From Armatimonadota bacterium (GTDB lineage: Bacteria; Armatimonadota; Zipacnadia; Zipacnadales; UBA11051), in the NCBI GenBank assembly GCA_030612305.1, contig JAUWOG010000142.1, positions 1 to 6,438 of the forward strand: 6,438 bases of DNA, in the 5' to 3' direction. Position 1 is the stretch's first letter, and each line of letters opens with the position of its first letter. Shown here piece by piece: positions 1-5,042 of this stretch. Below the pieces are notes generated by a model. It had not been told where the DNA came from. It worked only from the letters and a program-made list of their open reading frames with translations, and did not search any database. Both the position numbers and the translations under genes were made by a program.

Positions 1-368
1 GCACCGCGCGCCTTATCTGCAAGCCCGGCATGGAACTCCACGTTCTGCGCCGTGAACTCCACAAGCCCTTGCGCCTTCCCCAGGTAATGCCCGCTCTCTC
101 TGGTCAGGAGCAGCGCCAGCTCCTCGACATTCTCTCTTATGCCCGCAGCGATTTTCAGCAACCATCTTCCCCGCTCTTCGGGCGCAGTATCTCGCCACGC
201 CGGGAAAGCCTGCTTCGCCGCCGCCACTGCCGCCGCGATGTCCTCGGCATTACCTCGCGGCACCGTCCCAATCACCTCGCCCGTAGCCGGATTCTCCGAC
301 TCGGTACGCTCCCCGGAACTGCTCTCGACCCAGTCGCCCCCTACATACATCAGTTCATCTGCGCTCAT
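1..368 (-). CDS. Aldehyde dehydrogenase family protein, N-terminal part (cut by left window edge)
   Basis: The minus strand is open from an ATG at 368-366 to base 1, giving 122 residues and no stop. The N-terminus has the standard ALDH layout: YVGGDWVE at about residues 8-15, then ENPATGEVIGTVPRG (25-39), a helix with AAVAAAKQAFPAWRD (46-60), EERGRWLLKIAAGIREN (64-80), and ELALLLTRESG (83-93) before GKAQG. In this superfamily these segments form the start of the NAD(P)-binding domain. Full members are about 480-500 aa, so the catalytic Cys and Glu lie outside the window and cannot be checked. The enzyme would oxidise an aldehyde to an acid in the cytoplasm; no signal peptide is seen. The start at 368 is preferred over Met7 (350) because GAGAGG lies 10 nt upstream; nearby ATGs at 376 and 373 hit a stop after three and two codons. 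It is divergent from the sugar isomerase gene, so it could belong to the same sugar pathway. The ALDH subfamily is not assignable. Confidence 0.9.
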   Translation of the reverse strand, partial: MSADELMYVGGDWVESSSGERTESENPATGEVIGTVPRGNAEDIAAAVAAAKQAFPAWRDTAPEERGRWLLKIAAGIRENVEELALLLTRESGHYLGKAQGLVEFTAQNVEFHAGLADKARG

Positions 369-378
369 GTCATCATCG

Positions 379-384
379 CCTCTC
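379..384 (-). promoter_or_regulatory. Ribosome binding site of the aldehyde dehydrogenase gene
   Basis: On the minus strand GAGAGG stands 10 nt before the ATG at 368. It is a moderate Shine-Dalgarno match at slightly long spacing and supports the start at 368 rather than the internal Met7 codon. Confidence 0.5.
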
Positions 385-602
385 GTTTGTCAGCCTGCCT
401 CCCTTTTCCCGCCTCGCCCGTCAATACCTGCCACTCCCCCGCCCATCGGCAGGAGAAGTAGCAGACCGCGTCGAACGAACAGGCAGTTGTTGCTAAACAC
501 TGCGACGCCTTTGCAGTATCTCGAACCAGTGCAACCCAGTACACTGTTACTCGTGATTTTCTCAGTTTGAGGATCCGCGGGACGACTCGGGCTGGGAGCT
601 GA

Positions 603-632
603 GAATTGAGAACGCTCCAGCGTTCTCAATTC
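603..632. repeat. Perfect 14-bp inverted repeat with 2-nt centre
   Basis: GAATTGAGAACGCT (603-616) is followed by CC (617-618) and its exact reverse complement AGCGTTCTCAATTC (619-632). As RNA it could form a 13-bp stem with a TCCA-type four-base loop. There is no run of T after either side, and both flanking genes are transcribed away from it, so it is not an obvious terminator for them. It is longer than a usual repressor operator. Alternatives are a dispersed palindromic (REP or MITE-like) element, a cruciform site, or part of an untranslated leader or small RNA. Confidence 0.85.
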
Positions 633-640
633 CCACCTGC

Positions 641-661
641 GCGTGGCAAACGACGCCACGC
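641..661. repeat. GC-rich inverted repeat next to the long palindrome
   Basis: GCGTGGC (641-647) and its exact reverse complement GCCACGC (655-661) flank a 7-nt loop. It begins 8 nt after the longer palindrome ends, so the two would form consecutive hairpins in a transcript. No T-tract follows on the plus strand. Its function is unknown. Confidence 0.65.
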
Positions 662-784
662 TCAGGCCGAGCCACCCATTCATAAGTAGTGTGGGACCCA
701 AGACGCACGGGGCAGGCTCAAACGCATCTACCCTGTGATTCAGGAGTAACAGAGCACTAGTTGACCCGGACAAGCTGCATTCAT

Positions 785-790
785 AGGGAG
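785..790 (+). promoter_or_regulatory. Ribosome binding site of the sugar isomerase gene
   Basis: AGGGAG lies 8 nt before the ATG at 799. This is a strong Shine-Dalgarno match at good spacing and fixes the start of the isomerase gene. Confidence 0.75.
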
Positions 791-798
791 AGATCGGC

Positions 799-1614
799 AT
801 GGCCCTTGATATTGAGATCTGCGCACATCCGTGGGCCTACGCGGCCCGGCAGCCGGACTATGACATCAGGCCTGTGCTGGAAGACATCTTTGCGGAACTC
901 AAGGCCGCAGGCTTCGACGGTGTCGAGCTCATGCACACGGCACTGCAGACCGAGGCGGACTTGCAGAGGGCCGCGGAGCTCTCAGCAGACTATGAGCTGC
1001 CGGTCATAGGTGCATCATTTGGCGGCTCGATGTGGGATCGCCAGGCTCACGCCGAGCTCTTGGATCATGCCGAGTTCCTGCTGCCGGCGCTGGAGCAGCT
1101 CGGCGCGGGTCTGCTCGGCGTCTCCACCGGCGGGAACCCGGACGGCAGGAAGACTGCCGCACAACTCGACACCCAGGCTGAGCTATTGAGCCGGCTCATT
1201 GATTTGGGCGCCGCCCACGGCATCACCATCAATCTCCACAATCATACCTACGAAGTCGAAGACGGCGAGTATGAGCTGACAGAGAACCTCAAGCGCATCC
1301 CTGAACTCAAACTCGGGCCGGACCTCAACTGGCTCCGCCGCGCCGGTGTCGAGCCGCTTGATTTCCTGCGCCGACATGCCGACCGCATAGTCTATCTCCA
1401 CCTCCGCTATCAGCAAGGCGACCGTTGGGTCGAGGCTCTCGGCGACGGCGATGAAGATTACGTGCAGCTTGGCCGCGTCCTGAGCGAAATCGGCTTCGGC
1501 GGCAAGGCGGCCATCGAGTTGGCGCACGAGCCTGACACCGTCTTCACTCGCTCGATGGGCGAGAATTTCGGACTGAGTTGCCGGAACCTGCGTGCCGCCT
1601 TCGCGCAAGTATGA
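799..1614 (+). CDS. Sugar phosphate isomerase/epimerase family TIM-barrel protein
   Basis: The 271-aa product matches the length and motif order of the xylose-isomerase-like TIM-barrel family (AP_endonuc_2), which includes IolE, D-tagatose 3-epimerase-type and 3-keto-sugar-acting enzymes. Visible motifs are GFDGVELMH (38-46), INLHNHTYE (144-152), LGPDLNWLRRAG (172-183), RIVYLHLRYQ (196-205), LGDGDEDY (214-221) and a late Glu in AIELAHE (238-244). By family analogy Glu152, Asp175, His201 and Glu240 are the likely divalent-metal ligands that would support proton transfer on a sugar or keto-sugar. The usual HxKD is HLRY here, so the Lys is replaced by Arg. No signal peptide is seen, so the protein should be cytoplasmic. 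It is the first gene of a tight pair with the Gfo/Idh/MocA oxidoreductase, a pairing known from inositol and keto-sugar pathways. The exact substrate cannot be assigned. Confidence 0.88.
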   Translation: MALDIEICAHPWAYAARQPDYDIRPVLEDIFAELKAAGFDGVELMHTALQTEADLQRAAELSADYELPVIGASFGGSMWDRQAHAELLDHAEFLLPALEQLGAGLLGVSTGGNPDGRKTAAQLDTQAELLSRLIDLGAAHGITINLHNHTYEVEDGEYELTENLKRIPELKLGPDLNWLRRAGVEPLDFLRRHADRIVYLHLRYQQGDRWVEALGDGDEDYVQLGRVLSEIGFGGKAAIELAHEPDTVFTRSMGENFGLSCRNLRAAFAQV

Positions 1615-1620
1615 ATGAGC

Positions 1621-1626
1621 AGGGAG
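1621..1626 (+). promoter_or_regulatory. Ribosome binding site that decides the oxidoreductase start
   Basis: AGGGAG lies 8 nt before the ATG at 1635. The in-frame ATG at 1611, which overlaps the isomerase stop as ATGA, has no comparable purine-rich site upstream. The ATG at 1635 is therefore preferred, although coupled initiation at 1611 remains possible. Confidence 0.7.
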
Positions 1627-1634
1627 ACGACGAA

Positions 1635-2681
1635 ATGAAAAACGATACCGTGCAGATTGCCATGCTAGGTTCGGGTTTTGTGGCGGAGTTCTACATGCAG
1701 GGCCTCGACAACGTGAATCACCAGCAGGTCGCGGTCAATTACTCCCGCACGGCGGCTCGTGCCGAAAAGCTCGGCCATAAGTGGGCGATACCGGAGCCAT
1801 CCACCGACCTGGAGGCCGTGATTGAGCGCGACGATATTGACCTCTACCTCATCGCGCTGCCCAACTTCCTGCACGAGGAAGTCGCCATAATGCTGGCAGC
1901 GGCGGGCAAGGCGATGGTCTGTACCAAGCCTCTGGCGCGCACCGCACAAGAAGCCAAACGCATGTTGGAGGCGGTCGAGCAAGCCGGCGTATTCAATGGC
2001 TACGCCGAGACCGAAGTGTTCTCTCCGGCCGTCGTCAAGGCTCGCGAGCAGATTGAGGCCGGCGCCATCGGCGAGGTGTTGTGGGTGCGCTCGCGCGAGG
2101 CTCACGGCGGCCCACATGCCGACCACTTCTGGGATCCTGACCTCACCGGCGGTGGCGCACTCAACGATATGGGCTGTCACTGCATCGAGGCGGCGCGTTA
2201 CTTCTTCGGCAAGGGAAACAAGGTCAAGCGCGTGATGGCCTGGGGCGCGACGCTCAGCCATGCCGACCGTACGTCCGCCGAGGACAACGCTCTGATGATT
2301 ATGGAGTTCGACAATGGCTGTGTCGCTCACGCAGAGCTTTCCTGGTCGGCACGTGGCGGCCTCGATTTGCGCAATGAGGTCCACGGTTCCGAAGGCTGCA
2401 TCTTCACCGATGTAACCCGCTCCACGCCGATCACCACCTTCTCTCTCCACGGCACCGGCTATCTCGTCGAGAAGGCCGAAGTGGACACGGGCTGGACCGT
2501 TCCCTTGCCGGAGGAGGCCTTCGTGTATGGCTATCAGGCGGAGATGAAGCACTTTGTCGAGTGCATTCGCACCGGCCAGAACCCGCGCGAGGATTTCCAT
2601 GACGGCTGGGTAGTGAATCTGCTGATGGAGGCAGCCTACAAGTCAATGCGCGAGGGCGTCTGGGTGAGCGTGGACTACTAG
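1635..2681 (+). CDS. Gfo/Idh/MocA family NAD(P)-dependent oxidoreductase
   Basis: From the ATG at 1635 the product is 348 aa, a normal length for the family. Residues 6-17 (VQIAMLGSGFVA) form the first Rossmann strand and the glycine-rich nucleotide loop. ALPNFLHEEVAIMLAAAGKAMVCTKPLA (74-101, shown here by its ends) spans the cofactor-proximal segment; the family EKP motif is TKP here, with Lys98 retained. GGALNDMGCHCIEAARYFFG (173-192) is the hallmark of the C-terminal alpha/beta domain, with Asp178 and His182 as expected catalytic residues. The enzyme would oxidise or reduce a sugar hydroxyl/keto group with NAD(H) or NADP(H) in the cytoplasm. The gene starts 20 nt after the isomerase stop, so the two are very likely co-transcribed and act on the same sugar. 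A longer start at 1611 would add eight residues. The substrate is unknown; inositol, a hexose, a uronate or a 3-keto-glycoside are all compatible. Confidence 0.92.
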   Translation: MKNDTVQIAMLGSGFVAEFYMQGLDNVNHQQVAVNYSRTAARAEKLGHKWAIPEPSTDLEAVIERDDIDLYLIALPNFLHEEVAIMLAAAGKAMVCTKPLARTAQEAKRMLEAVEQAGVFNGYAETEVFSPAVVKAREQIEAGAIGEVLWVRSREAHGGPHADHFWDPDLTGGGALNDMGCHCIEAARYFFGKGNKVKRVMAWGATLSHADRTSAEDNALMIMEFDNGCVAHAELSWSARGGLDLRNEVHGSEGCIFTDVTRSTPITTFSLHGTGYLVEKAEVDTGWTVPLPEEAFVYGYQAEMKHFVECIRTGQNPREDFHDGWVVNLLMEAAYKSMREGVWVSVDY

Positions 2682-2711
2682 GCCCGAATAATTCACCAAC
2701 GCATAGTTCGG

Positions 2712-2817
2712 CGGAGTCTCCGTCATCACAACCCGTGCGGAACTCATGCTTCGAGCCTGGCACAGACCGAGAGATGAGTCGCCGCCGCTTCTCCACGGAG
2801 ACTATCCAGCAGTCTCT
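2712..2817 (+). repeat. Set of mutually exclusive inverted repeats
   Basis: CGGAG/CTCCG (2712-2716 and 2718-2722) forms a small palindrome. Within it AGTCTCCG (2715-2722) is the exact reverse complement of CGGAGACT (2796-2803). The GAGACT part of the latter also pairs with AGTCTC (2811-2816) across a 7-nt loop. The middle segment could therefore pair with either partner, as in attenuators, but the arms are short and chance cannot be excluded. Confidence 0.35.
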
Positions 2818-2881
2818 CTAGCCCACAAGACATCCCCTCGTTCATTCCCGGCCAAATCCGCACGACCATTCAATGCGAACG

Positions 2882-2929
2882 TGCAGGATATCGCCTGCAG
2901 CGTGGCGAACTGAGGCAAGTTGCCCTCAG
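2882..2929 (+). repeat. Two consecutive short hairpins upstream of the beta-helix gene
   Basis: TGCAGG (2882-2887) and CCTGCA (2894-2899) flank a 6-nt loop. Next, CTGAGGCAA (2910-2918) faces TTGCCCTCAG (2920-2929) with one bulged C. They end 15 nt before the ribosome binding site of the gene at 2959, so they would sit in its 5' leader if it is transcribed from upstream. Confidence 0.4.
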
Positions 2930-2944
2930 GCCTTGATCCCAAAT

Positions 2945-2951
2945 GGGGTGA
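2945..2951 (+). promoter_or_regulatory. Ribosome binding site of the first beta-helix gene
   Basis: GGGGTGA lies 7 nt before the ATG at 2959. It supports this start, which is also directly followed by a good signal peptide. Confidence 0.65.
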
Positions 2952-2958
2952 ATGAGAA

Positions 2959-4965
2959 ATGACTACTTCCACACAGATACTGCTACTGTTGCTATGCTTG
3001 CCGCTCGCTGCGGGGGCCCAGTACTCACGCCCTGACCACGAGCCTCTGCCAGCCGACATCGGGCAGACATGGGTCGAGATTGAGGGCGACATCTATGGCG
3101 CGAAGCCGAGTGAGCTGGGGCCCATCGGCGGCGGAGTCGGCTATCAGCGCATACTCACTGATGGCGACTACCGCGTCTCCACAGCCAACGAACTCATTGC
3201 GGCCCTCAAGCAGGTGAAGTCCGGCGAGGTCATCTACGTCGAGCCGGGCTCCCACATTGACTGCTCGACGCTCATCTTCGCCGAGAAGCTGGTACTGGAG
3301 ATACCCGAAGGCGTTACACTTGCCAGCAACCGCGGACACGAGGGCTCAAGCGGCGCGATGATCTCCAGCGACGCCTTTGCCACCAGGCCCTTCATCAGAA
3401 CGCTCGGACCGAACGTGCGCATCACCGGACTCTGGATTCGCGGCCCGGACCCCAAGCGCAGAAGTGCCCATGCCGGGCGCTCCTTCAAAGCTGAACGCGG
3501 CGACAGCAAGGTCCAGCACGAGTACTACTACAGGTTCCCGGTCTCCGAAGGCATCTATTCCAAGTTCTCCGGGCTCGAAGTGGACAACTGCCAGGTCTCC
3601 GGCTGGAGCCACGCCGGCGTCCACCTCTGGGACGGACACGACCATCACATTCATCACAACTACATCCACCACAACCAGATGAACGGTCTCGGCTACGGTG
3701 TCTGCCACGGGTACGGCGAGGAAGCTGTTTCGCTGATCGAGTATAACATCTTCGACTACAACCGCCACTCCATCGCCGGCACCGGCAAGCCCGGCAACGC
3801 CTACGAGGCAGCCAACAACGTCGAGCTGGGCGTCTCGCTGAGTCACAACTTCGACATGCACGGCGGAAGCGACCGCCGCGACGGCACCAGCATCGCCGGC
3901 CACTGGATGAAGGTCCATCACAATACCTTCCGTGGCCCCAGCGTCCGCGCAATTGCCATCCGTGGAATACCTCGTGAGCAGGCAGACATCCACAACCATT
4001 GGTTCTACCATACCGGGGCCGGCAAGCTCGTCATCATGCCCTGGCCGACGGGCGGCGACACCCACGTTGACTCCCGCAACAACGCCTATGGCCGGCAGGA
4101 ACCCATAGTCTGGGATGCCGCCTACCAGGCCCATGAGTACCAGAGGGCCCTTGATGCCGGAATTGACCTGTACAGGCAACGCAATTACACCCAGGCAAGG
4201 GCGCATTTCGACCAGGCGCTCCTGCTCGCGACCCGAGGCACCGAGCGCTCCAGGGCGCAACTCCACATCGCACACTGTCACTACAAGCAAGGCCTCTTCG
4301 CCGTCGCACGCACGCAATTCGAGACCATCATGCGCGCGCGGGAGGCTCTCCCGGACGACAGAGTCGCCGCCCGCAAGCGCCTCAGACAGATACGCGAGTT
4401 CGCCCCCGCCAGAGCCCCCCGCCAGTGGACCCTCGCTTTCAGCGACGATTTCGAGCGCGACGAGCTCGGCGACGACTGGAAGACAATTGGTGGCGAGTGG
4501 CGCGTAGAAGACGGCAAGCTTGTCTGCGGCAATGCCTACTCCGAGATCGTCATCAACAAGGCATTCTCCGGCTGCCAGCGTATCGAATTCGAGGCCCTGA
4601 CCAGCGCCGAGATACCATGCGACTTCAGCCCGGTCATCCACAGCGGCGGCAAAGGCAGCAGAGGCTTCGAGGGCGGCTACCTGCTCCAGTTCGGCGGCTC
4701 CGGAAACACCCTCAATCGCATCCTCCGCGCCAATCAACCACTCGAAGACAGGAGCGCCGACCGCTTCATCGTGCCCGGCCACGTTCATAACATCATCGCC
4801 GAACTCGACGGCTACATCGTCCGCCTGACGGTGGATGGCCACACAATTGTCGAGGGCCACGATCCGGAGCCACTCGTGGGTCCGGGCCATGAGATTGCAG
4901 GGCTCTACGTGTACCGCGAGACCTTCATAGACAATCTCAGAGTGTACACATACGAGCCCGACTAG
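2959..4965 (+). CDS. Secreted pectate-lyase-like beta-helix protein with TPR-like and C-terminal jelly-roll domains
   Basis: The 668-aa protein starts with a Sec signal peptide (hydrophobic QILLLLLCLPLAAGA, probable cleavage after Ala20). Residues about 55-380 look like a right-handed parallel beta-helix: a PL1-like opening (GPIGGGVGY, then STANELIAALKQVKSGEVIYV), NVRITGLWIRGP (152-163), the His/Asn-rich HDHHIHHNYIHHN (227-239), FDMHGG (298-303), HHNTF (320-324) and IRGIPREQADIHNHWF (334-349). His/Asn ladders are usual in such folds. Residues about 385-480 form two TPR-like helical repeats with ALDAGIDLYRQRNYTQARAH and QLHIAHCHYKQGLFAVARTQ. Residues about 490-668, starting FSDDFERDELGDDW, resemble DUF1080/LamG concanavalin-like domains and end in IDNLRVYTY. 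It likely binds or cleaves a polysaccharide in the periplasm or outside the cell. Lyase activity is not proven; Arg335, conserved in the downstream paralogue, is a candidate catalytic residue. Confidence 0.88.
   Translation: MTTSTQILLLLLCLPLAAGAQYSRPDHEPLPADIGQTWVEIEGDIYGAKPSELGPIGGGVGYQRILTDGDYRVSTANELIAALKQVKSGEVIYVEPGSHIDCSTLIFAEKLVLEIPEGVTLASNRGHEGSSGAMISSDAFATRPFIRTLGPNVRITGLWIRGPDPKRRSAHAGRSFKAERGDSKVQHEYYYRFPVSEGIYSKFSGLEVDNCQVSGWSHAGVHLWDGHDHHIHHNYIHHNQMNGLGYGVCHGYGEEAVSLIEYNIFDYNRHSIAGTGKPGNAYEAANNVELGVSLSHNFDMHGGSDRRDGTSIAGHWMKVHHNTFRGPSVRAIAIRGIPREQADIHNHWFYHTGAGKLVIMPWPTGGDTHVDSRNNAYGRQEPIVWDAAYQAHEYQRALDAGIDLYRQRNYTQARAHFDQALLLATRGTERSRAQLHIAHCHYKQGLFAVARTQFETIMRAREALPDDRVAARKRLRQIREFAPARAPRQWTLAFSDDFERDELGDDWKTIGGEWRVEDGKLVCGNAYSEIVINKAFSGCQRIEFEALTSAEIPCDFSPVIHSGGKGSRGFEGGYLLQFGGSGNTLNRILRANQPLEDRSADRFIVPGHVHNIIAELDGYIVRLTVDGHTIVEGHDPEPLVGPGHEIAGLYVYRETFIDNLRVYTYEPD
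4141..4527 (+). repeat. Copy 1 of the duplicated TPR/jelly-roll coding segment
   Basis: This 387-nt stretch aligns without gaps to 6051-6437 in the next gene. By hand count 90 of 129 encoded residues are identical. Long exact DNA matches occur, for example 19 nt at 4312-4330 and 18 nt at 4465-4482. It marks the best conserved part of the tandem gene duplication. Confidence 0.85.
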
Positions 4966-5026
4966 CTCCGCGCAACATGGTGACAGCGCCTGTAGCGCGT
5001 GGAGTTTGCCAAGCAAGCCCCACATG

Positions 5027-5033
5027 AAGGGAG
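5027..5033 (+). promoter_or_regulatory. Ribosome binding site of the second beta-helix gene
   Basis: AAGGGAG lies 9 nt before the ATG at 5043. This strong site, followed by a signal peptide, fixes the start. The ATG at 5024 is in another frame. Confidence 0.75.
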
Positions 5034-5042
5034 CGTCTCCGT

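Larger units (their letters stand above)
369..798. other. Divergent intergenic region (430 nt) with inverted repeats, no gene seen
   Basis: This region separates the leftward aldehyde dehydrogenase from the rightward sugar isomerase, so promoters for both should lie in it. Open frames crossing it on either strand have no recognisable protein features and are not called. I could not find a convincing sigma-70 type promoter. Inverted repeats are present: ACTGC (499-503) with GCAGT (513-517), the long perfect palindrome at 603-632, and a GC-rich hairpin at 641-661. No T-tract follows either of the two larger hairpins. Confidence 0.6.
2682..2958. other. Intergenic gap (277 nt) with small inverted repeats
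   Basis: No coding region is supported here. The gap separates the cytoplasmic dehydrogenase from the secreted beta-helix gene, so the latter may have its own promoter or a controlled leader. Several short inverted repeats are present and listed separately. None is followed by a T-tract typical of an intrinsic terminator, and no clear promoter hexamers were found. Confidence 0.5.

Noticed and set aside
30..461. Plus-strand open frame at the left edge
   Set aside because: It is antisense to the aldehyde dehydrogenase N-terminus, which has clear family motifs.
510..540. GGTTCGAGAT on the minus strand, resembling a tRNA T-loop
   Set aside because: The flanking bases do not form the five-pair T-stem and no acceptor or anticodon arm could be found.
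761..789. TTGACC and TAGGGA with 17-nt spacing as a sigma-70 promoter
   Set aside because: The -10 match is poor and coincides with the Shine-Dalgarno site; transcription would start only a few bases before the ATG.
390..800. Minus-strand open frame of 136 codons filling the divergent intergenic region
   Set aside because: It spans the palindromes and the isomerase ribosome binding site, and its translation has no recognisable features.
1665..2600. Minus-strand open frame of 311 codons opposite the oxidoreductase
   Set aside because: It lies wholly inside a well-supported Gfo/Idh/MocA gene and shows no protein family features.
4966..5042. Possible terminator between the two beta-helix genes (CTCCGCGC with GCGC and GGAG)
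   Set aside because: The stem has a bulge and a 21-nt loop and no T-tract follows, so read-through between the two genes is more likely.
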